This document shows, piece after piece, positions 1-12,134 of a stretch of DNA of 64,000 nucleotides. Below the pieces are notes generated by a model. That model had not been told where the DNA came from. It did not search any database and was given only the letters and a program-made list of their open reading frames with translations. The stretch covers positions 6,792,117-6,856,116 of the forward strand of contig OZ025206.1 of assembly GCA_964019055.1 (NCBI GenBank). Direction: 5' to 3'. Every line of letters begins with the position of its first letter. The stretch's first letter is position 1. The DNA is from Anthopleura xanthogrammica (taxonomy: Eukaryota; Cnidaria; Anthozoa; Actiniaria; Actiniidae). A program made the translations under genes and the position numbers.

Positions 1-2
1 GG

Positions 3-1061
3 GGATGTCCATATATTGTAAACTATCTAGATTACAAGCTGGAAAAATTAGCCGCTTACATAATAATAGAATTAATGGAGGGAACATTGCAATCTTTAGT
101 ACATAAACCATCAATTTGCAATGATTGCCTTGACATCAGTCTCCTCACTCAATTGTGTCAAGATATAGTAAACGCTTTACAATTCCTACACAATAAAAAA
201 ATCGTACATAGAGATATCAAGCCGACCAATATTCTGTACACGTCATCTCCAAGAATTATGCTCAAAATCGCAGACTTTGGGCTTAGTAAGCAGCTAGAAA
301 GCGATTCCTCGACAGTGGGCTACAGTGGTGCAGGTACTAGACACTGGATGGCTCCAGAAGTACACAGAAATCTGGACCAGTTCTCCACTGCATCTGATGT
401 ATTTGCCTCAGGACTCGTATTGTACTATCTGATGACATCCAACCATCCGTTTGCACCAACGGACGTCACATGCACTAGAGAAAAACGTCTTTTTGTGGAG
501 CACAAGACTGTTGAAAACATTTTGAACCATAATATAAGTGTCGATAGCTCTCTTTCCCCAGAGGCTGTTCATTTCATTCACCAAATGTTAAAAGATGACA
601 AAGAGGAACGACCTAGCGCAGATGAGATGTTAGCCCATCCTTTCTTCTGGTCCAACCAAAAGAAACTGAAGTTTCTGGAAGCAACAGCAAACCAGCCAGA
701 AATCTTTCAAAAAGGCGCAAATGACTTCAAGAAAGATCTCGAGTTGACTCAGTTGGGAGCTCAGTTTCAAAGAGTACCTTGGTCAGAACAAAGTCCTACC
801 ATGACATATATATATGATGAGATGATGGTGGCAGGGAGACGCAAGTACAACACTACTTCAGTAGCAGAACTACTGCGTTTCATGAGGAACACATACCAAC
901 ATGTGTCAGAACTGGGACGCACATCTCTTTTTCGGGAATATCTGCTGAAAGACTTTGTCTTCTTGAAGGAGTTTAAACCATTATTTATTGATGTTTATGA
1001 CGTTGTTCTGGAGCATGAATGGGACAAAAACAAAGAAGAAATCATGTATGCAATGTCTTAG
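3..1061 (+). CDS. IRE1-like protein kinase plus KEN RNase, 3' part (5' end cut by window)
   Basis: This is the C-terminal part of an IRE1/RNase L-type protein, which in IRE1 senses unfolded proteins in the ER and cleaves mRNA on the cytosolic side. The frame is open from base 3, so the methionine at 75 (used here as residue 1) is internal, inside the hinge sequence ELMEGTL; the N-lobe lies off the window. Visible motifs are HRDIKPTN (45-52), DFG (67-69) and APE (93-95), followed by HPFFW and a KEN domain at about 188-320. RNase residues Tyr258, Asn272 and His276 have the same spacing as Tyr892, Asn906 and His910 of human IRE1. The rest of the KEN domain is divergent and a luminal domain cannot be seen, so this could be an IRE1 paralogue rather than the main IRE1. 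A possible ATTAAA poly(A) signal lies at 1231-1236. The gene converges on LETMD1. Confidence 0.88.
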   Translation, partial: GCPYIVNYLDYKLEKLAAYIIIELMEGTLQSLVHKPSICNDCLDISLLTQLCQDIVNALQFLHNKKIVHRDIKPTNILYTSSPRIMLKIADFGLSKQLESDSSTVGYSGAGTRHWMAPEVHRNLDQFSTASDVFASGLVLYYLMTSNHPFAPTDVTCTREKRLFVEHKTVENILNHNISVDSSLSPEAVHFIHQMLKDDKEERPSADEMLAHPFFWSNQKKLKFLEATANQPEIFQKGANDFKKDLELTQLGAQFQRVPWSEQSPTMTYIYDEMMVAGRRKYNTTSVAELLRFMRNTYQHVSELGRTSLFREYLLKDFVFLKEFKPLFIDVYDVVLEHEWDKNKEEIMYAMS

Positions 1062-1233
1062 AAAAAGATGTTTAGACACTGTCATCTTAAAACTGTGTAC
1101 GAATTTAACAAAGGTGCATTCCCGATTAAAAGAGAAACTGTACATGGCAAAAACTAGCATCATTAACCTTACAATATACTTCTAGTTATAGCTACAGTAT
1201 AGTCAAGCATGGTCTGTGTTCCAAATTCTTATT

Positions 1234-1905
1234 AAAGAGGTTTCATATAAATTTCATTGCAATTATTATATCGAGTATTATTATTATCTGTATCAGTATT
1301 TTAAAGATTTTATTCAGGAAATCAAAGTATTATTTGAAAAGGTGTTTTATAGCGAAAGCTTGATTATTTTAATCATTACTTCATCTGTAGGTATTATGTG
1401 TAGGCAGGCTTTATGGCAAACGGGAATCGCCAGTTTTTCTTCTTTTGTAAAGTACTTTAATATATGTTAAAATTATAAAAATTGGAGACATTAAAGTTTG
1501 ATCATAGTAGCACTTTAAAGAGGTTTCACATAAATTTCATTGCAATTATTATATCAAGTATTATTATTATGTGTATCAGTATTTTAAAGAATTTATTCAG
1601 TAAATCAAAGTATCAAATAATACTACGGGTGCACTTTATTTGGAGCTTCGCTCTGTTATGCTGTCCCTCACCTTTTAGATTTTTGTTTTATAATTATTAT
1701 ATATGTTCCTTTATTCTTTATTCATATTTTTGATTCATATTTTGCTATTTAGATTTTATATATTTTTAAGGTGGAAGTTATGTAAATAAATAGATAAATA
1801 AATAAATAAAGTATTATTTGAAAAGGTGTTTTATAGTGAAAGCTTCATTATTCTAATCATTACTTCATCTGTAGGTAGTATGTGTAGACAGGTTTTATGG
1901 GCATG
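1234..1905. repeat. Direct duplication of about 190 bp, second copy split by a short retroposon
   Basis: Sequence at 1234-1425 recurs at 1517-1613 continuing at 1808-1901 with about 95% identity. Copy two is interrupted by 194 bp (1614-1807) that ends in AAAT repeats and is flanked by AAAGTAT at 1607-1613 and 1808-1814. This looks like a short 3' fragment of a non-LTR retroposon with a target-site duplication; the undisturbed copy shows the empty site. Nothing in 1062-2229 looks like a gene apart from the tails of its two neighbours. Confidence 0.75.
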
Positions 1906-2229
1906 AGGCCATTGTGAAGGGAAGGGAAAGAATAAGGTTTCAACTGAAAGCTCATCCTTCCCAGTTGCAAGTCCAAACCTCCATAGAGGCTGGCTACATA
2001 AACTACCGTATCTAAAGACGAAATGATACTTGTGGGAATGAGTATGTACATGGACTCCTTATAGAGATTCATATTAACAGTTTATCCAAAATTGTACCCA
2101 AAGCTGTGTTTTTATTGATTTCATTTTTTATGACATGGAATATTTACATATTGATTAAAATACAAGTAATATAAATGGAAATAATATTTGATGGATTGAA
2201 CCCCAGGAGTAATCAGCCAAAAGAAGTTG

Positions 2230-5200
2230 TCAGCTTAAAGTGCTGGTTGGATTTGTGGGGTGCCTGTGGTAATTCATAGTTTTGTATACTGCAATGTGGG
2301 CTAAAAATGAATCTCCTTGACCTGAAAAAAAGATGAAAAAAAAAGTAAACATATCTTAACCTAAAACTTCTGAATATTAACAATTTCTCGACCCAAGAAG
2401 AATCTCAGGGTTGGTTATCCTCTTGGTGTTGGACAGCAAACATTTTTGCAATCCAGCTCTGAAAATTATTTTTTATACAAATCCTAATATTTGCTTGCAT
2501 TTAATGCCCTTTTTCATGTCATATTTTGTGAACTGAAAGTTTTCCTTGTAACCAATATTGACATGGCCTTTCCATTACTGGGGTTTATTCTGGGGTATAA
2601 AGATGTCACCTTAATTAACTAATAGAGGTAAGGGGCAACACAAGATCAAGAAAATCTTTCTTCAAAGATCAGAAAGGCAAGAAGTGCATAATTACAGTAT
2701 ATAAAATATACCTGAGGCTGAGGTTGACAGCTCCACCCATTCCATTAACCATTTCTTTAATGCTTCTATGTCCAAATTAGAAACATCTAGACCACGACGA
2801 TGACACAACTGCAAAATTAAATTAAAGCATTCCATAAAAATTTAACTTTTTGCAGTCCAGTTACTTTAATGCAGAAACCCAGGGGTCTAGTGAAATTGTC
2901 CACATAAAAAGGGTATCCATATTAGGGGGGGGGGGGGGGCTGAATTTAAAAAGTACATGCATTCAATGGAACAAAAAAAAGTGTCAGTAATAAAAAGGTA
3001 ACCAGATCAAGCAGGTAAGTGTAAGAGTAGATATATATATGCATATTACTGTAGAAAAAAATAAATGTCCATATGTCATGACAGGTGTCCAAATTTAACG
3101 GGTTAGTGTAAGAGTGCATACATATTACTGGGACAAAAACAGGAGCTAAATTAGAAGAGTATTATGTACACTACTATGTACATTTTTCACTCATAAAGTA
3201 AACTTACTTATGTGCAATTATTCCTCAATATCAAAACAATACTCACCCTACGAATTTTTTGATCATCTAGTTTTTCTAAACCCTCTCTTTTTAAGGCCAA
3301 ATCTTCCTTGCGGATTGCTGTAATGCGCCTTCTAAGATTGCCTCGTAACAGACGTCTTGGGAGCCATGGAAATATGAGCCAAGCTTGACTTAATTTTTTC
3401 TGTAAAAACAAAAACAAAAGCTGCAGGACTGATACCTTTTTGAGACTCAAAATTGCAGGATATTTCAGGATAAAGTTTTTTCTTCAGTGAGAACAAATAA
3501 TATAATATATATATATATAAGAGATAAAAACGTATGACATTTCAACATCTGCAATGACAGCTATATCAGATACACTTGAATGGAAATAATGATACTAATA
3601 TTCATACTATTTTATCACTGATTTTTGTTGCTCAATGTTTTCTGCAATCTTTACAAAGTATTGTAATTTTCTTGGAGTGCAAGCATTCTGTGAAACAGTA
3701 CTACTTCAGTTGATGAAACAATAGAGAACAAATGTGTATCCTACTATTTTGTACTATTTAGCTCAAATCAAAATCTTACCCTAGGTACATGTAGTACTGT
3801 TTACTGATTGCATGTTTGTACTCTAAGTTGATATAAAGTTTACCATCACTGAATTCATAAATAGTTATTCAAGTTTAATCCTTGTGTGGTTAGTAATTTA
3901 AAGGTAGAATGAATATGTCATATGCTTGTGTGCCTAATAATGCATCTTTAAACTAACTGAGGTTCAATGACTGGAATATAGCAGCTGTGGAAAAGCCTGC
4001 AGTCAAACCCTTTTAACTGCTTGAAATGTTATCTTACCAAGTGGAACTTTGGCAGTTCATTAAATCCAAGTTTATCTTCAGTAAATGTATCAGATGATTT
4101 CAGCAATTCCTCATTTGTTGGATGTTCTTTGTTGATAGTCTGCCATTAGAGTATTTAGGAGAAAAACATTAGTTTAGTTTTTATACTTCCTCTGCATGGT
4201 GCAGGGTTAAGGTAGTGTGGACCACCATTTTACATGGTTATCCAAGCCATATTTAGGTCTAAGCAATATAAAATTATGTATCACGATTCTCCTATAAGTT
4301 TGATTGGAAGAGAGCCGCCAATATACTGTAAACCTGTATTGTCAGCTTATGTATTGCAATTTTGAGCCGCCAATACGGGTTATATTGAGGGCGTTGGAAG
4401 AAAATATATTGTGACTACGGCCAATTAACAATTAGTCCTCGAGTCCGAATGGTCTACGAGTCAATAGCCCATGAGGCCGAAGGCCAAATGGGCTATTGAC
4501 TCGTACAGTAGGCCATGAGGGCGAGAGGTCTAATTGTTTTAGTAAAAACCTACTAATCGGTCCAATAAAAGGATGCAAAAAGTTTTGAATTTTGCTTTAA
4601 ATATATTTTTTTGGGTTTTCAAAACCGGCGCTTTTCGCTACTAGAGGTCTATCACTAATAGACCACTAGTAGCTCAGCCAATCACAGGGCTCGATTGGTG
4701 ATAGACCATTAGTAGGTTTTTTCTAATACAGAATATATTTTCTCCCAATTAGCCGCCAATATAAACCTGTGTTGGTGGCTCAAAATCGCAATAAATCATA
4801 AATATAATGTAAACTTATGTTATATTCCAAAGGCAACAGTAATATCTTTAGACCCTGAGTGTTGGTTGGGACAAGGAGTGAACCCATTACAACCTCCTGC
4901 ACAAAAGTTCAATGCTGATCAACCAACTGAGCCAAATGGGTGGCATTTAATATAAAATTGATCTTTCACTGAATGCATTTTACCAACGTTACCCAAATGA
5001 AATACCACACCATAACTTTGAACAGACTCTCTCTCAAAATTACTGCAGCATCTTCTATTTAAGGTTAACAGAAAAATAAAAATGAAAGAAAATGGCACAA
5101 ATTCCATAGCTGAAAAGTATGATTTCTCTTGTATTTTTCTGTTAACCTCACATCTGAAATAATTGGGACCTTAAGATCCATGACAGGAGCAAGGATGGCG

Positions 5201-7256
5201 CCTTTTATACATGTTTTTTCTCATGTGAGCACTGTCATGCTAAGCATTGCTGTTCTCTCTAGTATCTAAAAAAGTACCAACTTATGAAGACAACAATGGT
5301 GATGACAATGGCACTTGCATGAAAAAAACATTTTGCAAACATGATTGCATCATTGTTTGACATTCCCCTCGCTCAGATTGTGGATCTTAAGGTCATAATT
5401 TTGGAAGGGATCTATGCTCTAGATATCACCTAAATGCATGTCCATTTATCCTCACCTTTATTGAAATATCAAAAAGGTTTCCATAATCTTTGTCTGATTC
5501 TTTGCCCTTCTCTTGGAGAGCATACCTCCCCACTTCTCTCACTAATGGTAAGTAGTGACTCCTCCTTTTTGCTGCGTCATGCTCAGTAAACTTCTCTTCT
5601 TGACTGGGAAGCCAGTAGTGGTGTGATAATAGATGCTTGGGGTACATGAATCTGAAATTTTAAAAAAATCCTTGGAGGGGCTGCATCAAAGACCAATAAT
5701 GGTGTAACAACTACAATAATACTGTAAATATACTGTATAACACATCTTTACAGTCAAACCAGCTCATGCGTTCAGGACTAAAATCAAGGTAAGAAGATTC
5801 AATTATTTGTTTTTAATTTGAGTCTAGTACAAAAATACAGATGTAAAAGGAAACTCGTTAACTTCCAATTGATCAGGACTCAATTTAAATCTTGATCCAA
5901 ACACAAAGTCATTTGTCTGAGAAAAAAACATTTGGCGGTTAGGAAAATTTTTAGTTGCAAATACTGTATATTGTATTTTCATCTATTGCCAATATTTTGT
6001 CAATAGCAGTCACCCTTATATGGGATGCTAAGGCCTTTCTGGGGTGATTAAATCATGCTTTTCTTCTAAATTTCACATTTTATAACAGCTAAAACTTTTC
6101 TCAACCACCATTGTTTTTCACTTACGCAATCAGTGGAGCAGCATATCCTATGAAAGGAATACAAAAGACAAAAACTGCAGGCAGTGTCTTGAGCAAATCA
6201 CGCTTGATCTAAATTTGAATTAACACAATCATAAAATATCAGTAAGTATTACAACAAGCAAAGAGATATTTACCTAGCGAATTATAGAATGCATGTGGAT
6301 AATAAAAAAATAGTGGCAGCAAATTTGGAAGCATAATTTATGTACAGGTACATACTACTGTTGGGATCCCGGAGGGGGATCTCTTCTGAATTAAAATAAG
6401 ATATAATAGGTTTCACCCCGTTCAAGACTCTCCTTAGGCCTGGTTTAGACGTTGAATTTCACATGTGCCGAAACTAATGCAAATGACCAAAACCTATAGT
6501 TTGAATTCATTTGCATTAGATTCGGCACATGTGAAATTCAATGTCTAAACCGTGCCTTAGTTTCTAAACAGTTAAAAATATCAACCTTTTAAGTTAGGCT
6601 GATATTTTTCTTTATAATTCCAAACATTATGAGCCTATAAGCTAAGGTATAGAAAGAGAAGAAGAAAATTGTGTGAAAAATTGATTCATGATTGCCTGTT
6701 AAAAATCGAAGTACAAATAGAAAAGGAATAAAGTCAGTTACAACTGTAAAAATATCAAAAATGCCCTGCAGTCTCATCTTTATTTAGACCTTAATCAGTT
6801 ACAAAATATTTCAAAAATGATCTCACGTTTACAGATTACAAGCTCAACACAACAACAACAACAACCACAACAACTAAAGCAGTAAACGTATCTTACCTGA
6901 TGCAAATGTAGAGTTTCATCCACACTCAGAGCATCCCAATCCTTTCCACTAGCCCTGAGTTTCTTCCTAATCGAAACTAAACGCTTAACATCTGATCCCA
7001 ACTCCTTACTTCCAGATACAAATTGCTTCATAACACGTCTAAACTGATGCAATCTGCCATTTGCTTCACTTTTACCGTTACCATTTTTTCGCGTTGATCT
7101 CGCTATTGAACTCCCATGAACCTCATTAATATGATACCAAGAACACCCTAAAGGCCTTAGGAAAGTTTCTATGTCATTCCTTAATGAAATATTCAAGCTT
7201 GAAGGCAAATAAAATGAAGGATTTTTTATCAAATTTCTGGTCATTCTGACGGCCAT
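2230..7256 (-). CDS. LETMD1: LETM1 domain-containing protein 1, seven exons, complete
   Basis: LETMD1 is a mitochondrial inner-membrane protein of the LETM1 family. Exons read from the minus strand are 7256-6897, 6208-6126, 5651-5456, 4139-4038, 3399-3247, 2808-2712 and 2321-2230. All junctions are GT-AG and the frame is maintained, giving 360 codons plus stop, the same length I recall for the human protein. Exon 1 has a basic, serine-rich N-terminus suited to mitochondrial import. Exon 2 encodes the hydrophobic helix (KTLPAVFVFCIPFIGYAAP), and exon 3 continues with the FMYPKHLLSHHYW block typical of LETM1-like domains. Exons 4 to 7 supply the helical remainder with LCHRRGLD and KKWLMEW. The start at 7256 lies 106 bp from the divergent CutA start. 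AATAAA on the minus strand at 2111-2116 is a good poly(A) signal. Exon boundaries were inferred by eye. Confidence 0.9.
4262..4810. mobile_element. Non-autonomous inverted-repeat element in LETMD1 intron 3
   Basis: The ends read GAGCCGCCAATACGGGTTATAT and, inverted, ATATAAACCTGTGTTGGTGGCTC, both next to a TATTGCGATTTT-like motif. Further hairpins lie inside: a strong one at 4453-4504 and a pair around AACCTACTAAT. The same termini recur at about 31650-31830 and 47990-48190. No open reading frame is present, so this is a MITE-type element, possibly composite. Confidence 0.6.
6436..6560. mobile_element. Foldback MITE, about 125 bp, in LETMD1 intron 1
   Basis: This is a near-perfect palindrome: GGTTTAGACGTTGAATTTCA on the left is inverted on the right as TGAAATTCAATGTCTAAACC, with a short loop. 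A relative with the same ends spaced about 570 bp apart lies at 60764-61340. Confidence 0.7.
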
Positions 7257-7362
7257 CTTGGATATTTTGATTTTGATGTATCAAAACGACATCAAGCCGA
7301 TTGCTTTCCGACGTTCTACCGAAGGTAAAAGTTAGGAACGCCTGGTAAATAATATAACAGAA
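7257..7362. promoter_or_regulatory. Shared divergent promoter of LETMD1 and CutA
   Basis: Only 106 bp separate the two initiator codons, which point away from each other, so both 5' UTRs and the core promoter must lie here or within the first exons. I see no TATA box. Shared regulation of the two genes is an inference from spacing. Confidence 0.6.
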
Positions 7363-7821
7363 ATGGAGAATGTACCGAAATATTTTATAGCTTTTCTCTT
7401 ACAAATTCTTGCTTTGTATTTTTACTGGCTTTTCTTCTTTGGAAGCAAAAATATTCCTTTGTCCTCTCTTATGGTGGGCGATTCAAAATCGCCATCAGAA
7501 TATGGACTGACAGTTTTACAAATAACATGTCCGACAGAAGAATTAGCCAAAAAATTGTCTCATGGTCTTGTGGCCAAAAACCTCGCTGCTTGCGTTAATA
7601 TTATTCCTAAAGTAACGTCAATATACTCTTGGGATGGAAAGACCGAAGAAGATAATGAAGTATTGATGATAGTAAAGACAAAGATAAGCATCGTGGGGAA
7701 GGTAGTTCAGTTTGTCAAGAGCATGCATCCGTACGAAGTTCCAGAAGTTATCAGTTTACCGATACAAGATGGGAATCAAGATTACTTGCAGTGGGTAGCT
7801 GGTGCTGTAAAAGGAAACTGA
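7363..7821 (+). CDS. CUTA: CutA divalent-cation tolerance protein homologue
   Basis: CutA proteins form small, very stable trimers; bacterial members are linked to copper tolerance and animal members to membrane anchoring of acetylcholinesterase. The single exon encodes 152 residues. The N-terminus has a hydrophobic stretch (about 8-27) that could be a signal anchor, as in animal CutA isoforms. The core begins at about residue 49 and has the family landmarks in order: LTVLQITCPTEELAKKL, the AACVNI strand, SIYSWDGK, EVLMIVKT and HPYEVPEVISLPI. Core length is normal for the family. The first ATG after the divergent promoter is used. No frameshift or missing block is seen. Confidence 0.93.
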   Translation: MENVPKYFIAFLLQILALYFYWLFFFGSKNIPLSSLMVGDSKSPSEYGLTVLQITCPTEELAKKLSHGLVAKNLAACVNIIPKVTSIYSWDGKTEEDNEVLMIVKTKISIVGKVVQFVKSMHPYEVPEVISLPIQDGNQDYLQWVAGAVKGN

Positions 7822-9056
7822 ATATTCAACATCTTCATTTAAAAAAAATAGTGGAATTACCTTTAAATATTTATTGGATGTTTCAAAAATACTAATGTTT
7901 TTAATATTATATTGAGCATAATTTATTGGTCCAGATACCAAACATACAGTGTAAACAGACAGTTGTCAGTTGTATGACAATGCTATTATAAACCGTATTC
8001 AAAACTCTGGAAGATGGGTGACAGATGGTGGTGATAAACATAGAATTGAGGCTAATTATACAGAAGTAAAGTGGAGTCATGTAATCTTGACCTCAGCTAT
8101 CTCAGACTTACTCATATCTCGAACTTGAGGCTTCATCCTGTGGGTTTGCATACTACAATTTTACCCTGGATATCTAAAACTCCTATTATTTTGTACCTTT
8201 CTCCTGGTCCCCAGAGAGTTTGAGATCTGCAAAACGAAATAATTACTGGAGAAATTTCCCTAATCCTTTACTCTTCAAAAATTGACAATGACAATGATTT
8301 TATTTGCACCTTAAAAATATACAATTAAATTACAAAATATTTATCCTTACATGAAGGTGCGAGCCAACTGGATTAACTGAAAAGCTATACAAAGCCAGTT
8401 GGCTATCAATTAAAAGAACATATCTCACACAATATATCTCACTTTCCAGTCATAGGTTTAATTATATTTGGGATAACAAAACCTTACTCTGAGAAGCAGT
8501 GGAGGGAGAAAACCTGTGGAACCCAGGGTATGGTAAACTGTAACCCATCTTCATCTTTATGACAAATTAAGTCTTTTTTTTACTGGGATAACTTGATCAC
8601 ATTCGCAAAGAATAACCCTAAATGTTCTTGGAAGCGATAAACCTCCATACATAAGGCAACATGAAAATAAATTTGAAGACAATTTTTTGAGAAATGTTTT
8701 TTTCAAATTTTGAGTTTGTAATAAATTATGATTAAATACTTGCAATAATAAAACTAAATTGTTAAATTCAAAAATTATGAAAATTTATTAGAAGTAGCTA
8801 GAGCATTTGCTATGACGATGCATACCAGCTCATGCTCACTTTCTATTTTTTCAATACAACCTAGTTCTTATTTTACCCCCAATTTAAAGTTATGATCCTA
8901 CTTGGGCTGTCAGTCAGATCCACCTGGGATGTAGTCCTGTGAACAGCACTATTTTGGTTAATTGGGTTTCCTGTGTTTTCCCAGTCTCTCACGATCAAGA
9001 AAAATCAAAATGGCGGACGAGAAGTGACATTAGTGTTCCAAATTTGCCTTCGAAAG
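7822..9056. other. Intergenic stretch, no gene seen
   Basis: AT-rich sequence between CutA and CCDC51. A probable 3' fragment of a non-LTR element in reverse orientation lies around 8285-8420 (AATGACAATGATTTTATTTG). The rest holds nothing I can name. The last part must contain the CCDC51 promoter and 5' UTR. Confidence 0.5.
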
Positions 9057-11577
9057 ATGTTGATGTTCCAACGAGTTAGATCTAGAAATATTATCTTTCC
9101 TATTAACCGCTATTCCTTAAGAAGGAGTCAAAGGCTGACAGGAGATACCAGTGACAAATCAAGCGCGAAAAGCCCCAAAAATGGCAACATGGCGAAGAAC
9201 TTACTCCAGAAGGTGTCGAACACTTTAAATGCAGTTCCTTCTAAAATCCAAGAGAAAAGTGAGAGGTTAAGTAAAGCTTCTCTAGATAAAATATCTGGTT
9301 CTATTAGTGCCTTCGATGACTTGCTAGGGATAACAGAGGTAAGAGATGCACAATCGAAGGTTCGAGAAGCTGAAAATAAATTCATGGATTTGAGAAAACA
9401 AGTACAACAGACTGAGAAGGGGTTGGAACTTGTTCGTACTCATCTCAATGATGTCCGTAAACGACTTGATCGTATATCAAGGGATGATGAACGCTATCTT
9501 TCGCTAGCTACAGAGGAGCATAAAACACTCTTAGAGGAGAAGAAACTAAAAGCATCTTATGCTGAACTGGAGAGTCAAGAGAGGGACCACTTCGCATTGC
9601 TTTCTGGGATAGTTCGGGAGTCACATGAGAAAGAAAGACAAAGAGCAGAAAGAACCAAGCATTGGTCTGTTATTGGATCCCTTGCTGGAGCTACTCTTGG
9701 TAAGCTTTGCAATAATAAACTAATGACAGTGCATTGGGGGAGTGCGGTGGGAGGGGGGGTGGGGGAGAGGTGGCATTGCTTAAATACATGTATTGTTTTT
9801 TTGTGACATACTTACTGAATGAATTCCAGACAAGAAACCATTAAAAAGATAAGAAGAAGATAAATTATGTGTTAATAAGTGCAGATAGCCCAAAAGACAT
9901 CAAATGGTATCAGCATTAATCTCAAGCTGGTTCACTACATTTCTATGAAAGTGATTTCTATAAAATTTGTGAAAGGTATTAAAATGATTAAGTTGGGCTG
10001 GTCGTTTAAAAAGATGACTAGTTAAAATCTCGCCTCCCTCCAGAAAAAGGATTTGAAATTTTGAAAACTCTCCCTACCCCACTTTTTTTGTTGTAGAAAA
10101 ATTACTCCCCCCCCCCCCCCTCCAATGAATACCACCAGGGTCCACGTCCAGGGTCCATGTTAGGGGTTGGAGTTTTAAAAGTCTTCTCCGATGAGGGCAT
10201 TGAACCATAGGTCCTGTCTGTCTTACTCACTACTAACCTGTGTAAGGCAGGCTTTAAAGAACCCAATGTGCTGTTCATAACAGTCTGCTCTCAAAGGCAC
10301 ATTACTAACCTCACTCACAATTTTAAACTGTGTGGCACCAATGTGTGCTGAAAAAGCAATGTAAAAGTCCTCTAAGATATATATTATGTATGTTGTCAGG
10401 GTTAGTTATTCCCTCATGATGAGGAGAGGCCCTCTTTTTTAAAAGTTCAAGGTTCAATTACCATTCCACAATCCATTTCTCTAAGGACAAGGGTCTCCCC
10501 CTGCCTATAGCCCTATCACTTTTTCCCTTTTCCCATACTAGTCTCTCATATTTCCCAATCTTAGCCCCACCAATTTTTCCCATACTAGTCTCTTATATAG
10601 CCCCACCACTTTTTAGGGTGCTCTGTGGTCCCTGTACTGTATGTACAGTGGCAGTGGAAGCTGAAAATCATTGGGGGGGGGGGGGGGGCACTAAAATTAT
10701 TTTTTGTTTACAAAATACAAAATACAAATGCCTTTAAAAAAATATTTATGCTTTATAGTTTATGATTTATCCAAACCACAATTTTTTTGGGGAGGGCCTG
10801 GCCCCCCAAAAAATAAGCGGGGGCCCACCCCCCACTTCCACCGCCCCTGTTGTAGTATATAATCTCTAAGGTTTTTCATTAAAATTGTTATTGCTATCTT
10901 TAGGTGTTATCAGCTCTTCTCTGATCAATTACCTAAGACTAAAAGAAGTCAAAAGTTCTGTTAAAGGGACAGGAGAAGAACTGATGGAAAAAACGACTGA
11001 ACTCCTCAATATCCTGACATCCCAGGACTCCAAACTGGCAGCAAACCGCACCGAACTCAAAGAAGCATTTGCAGCACAGAATAAAGAGGTCACTGATAAA
11101 TTAGACGATGTGAGAGAAGCGATTGATACATATGCTTTGAGTGCATCAATTGGCTCAGATGTGGGTACGGTTGAAGCAGGGATTAGTCTAAAGACATTGA
11201 CGTCTCAGCTTAGAGAACTCGTTCAATTACAACTGGCATCAGAACGAGAAAGAATGGAGAGAAAAGCGGAGTCTACGACTTCAGAATTCTCGACGGATCT
11301 TCAGAAAGAAATTAAAGAAATTAAAGAAGAAAATAGGAACATTTATGAAGAGCTTAGTTTAGGTATTCAAAATATAAACAAAAAAATTGGTTCTCAGCCT
11401 GGTAATCAACTATCGTTTGAGGACAAAAATGTAGATGCTATCGCAGACGGCTCTACGAAAGAAGAATACTATGAATCCATCACACGTGCGGAATACTGGT
11501 CTAAAGCACAAACCATTGGTTCTATTGCAAGTATTGTTGCAAGTATGGTAGTATTGATTTATGAAATTTCAAAATAG
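9057..11577 (+). CDS. CCDC51: CCDC51/MITOK, mitochondrial coiled-coil membrane protein, two exons
   Basis: CCDC51 (MITOK) is described as the pore-forming subunit of the mitochondrial ATP-sensitive potassium channel in the inner membrane. Exons are 9057-9699 and 10904-11577, joined by a GT-AG intron, giving 438 residues; human CCDC51 is about 410. The first 26 residues are rich in Arg and hydrophobics with no acidic residue, as expected of a mitochondrial presequence. A long coiled coil covers about 100-185. Transmembrane helix 1 (about 203-222) is split by the intron inside the glycine-rich ATLGVISSSL stretch. A second helical region precedes transmembrane helix 2, about 416-438 (IGSIASIVASMVVLIYEI), at the C-terminus. 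The start at 9057 was chosen because it opens the presequence; the frame is also open from 8973. The 1.2-kb intron holds G- and C-homopolymer tracts and repeat fragments. The gene converges on the unknown gene at 12135-13559. Confidence 0.88.
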
Positions 11578-11654
11578 AGGATTTTTTTAAAAGATGAATG
11601 ACAATCCGAAGAAATTGTAAGTTTAAAAATTGGACGTCAAAGCCAAGTTTTTTG

Positions 11655-11762
11655 TTCTTTTCTTTTCTTTTCTTTTCTTTTCTTTTCTTTTCTTTTCTTT
11701 TCTTTTCTTTTCTTTTCTTTTCTTTTCTTTTCTTTTCTTTTCTTTTCTTTTCTTTTCTTTTC

Positions 11763-11793
<31 letters not shown>
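11655..11793. repeat. (TTTTC)n microsatellite, about 26 units
   Basis: A nearly pure pentanucleotide array sits in the 3' flank of CCDC51, between two convergent genes. It creates FSFLF-type spurious reading frames. The rest of 11578-12134 is AT-rich spacer holding the 3' ends of both genes. Confidence 0.97.
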
Positions 11794-12134
11794 AAACTGG
11801 AATCTAAAAAGGACTACAGTACAAATGCTTATTGATATTAAAAGGTCTTTAATTTAATTACCAGTAGAAGGAGCTGTGAAAATATAGTTCTCACTAAGGT
11901 TCTCACATATCTTATTTGGATATGAAATATTCTCCCCTTATAAAATCTGCACCTTAGATGCGCTTGAAGTCTTTTTCTTTTATGGTTCCCTTGCTACTGC
12001 TAATTTAGAAAAAACCTCCACCCCTCCCCCTTAAAACTGGAAGATGAACCCCAATTTTAATGGACTCCTCTCGTTTGCGCGCTCGAAAAGTTTCATGGTT
12101 TGTAGACAAGTTTTAGAAGTTCGCGTTTAGGCTT

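Noticed and set aside
8973..9056. Upstream extension of CCDC51 from the ATG at 8973
   Set aside because: The extra 28 residues do not look like a presequence; the ATG at 9057 begins a good Arg-rich mitochondrial presequence.
11598..11857. Phenylalanine-rich frames
   Set aside because: Products of the (TTTTC)n microsatellite.
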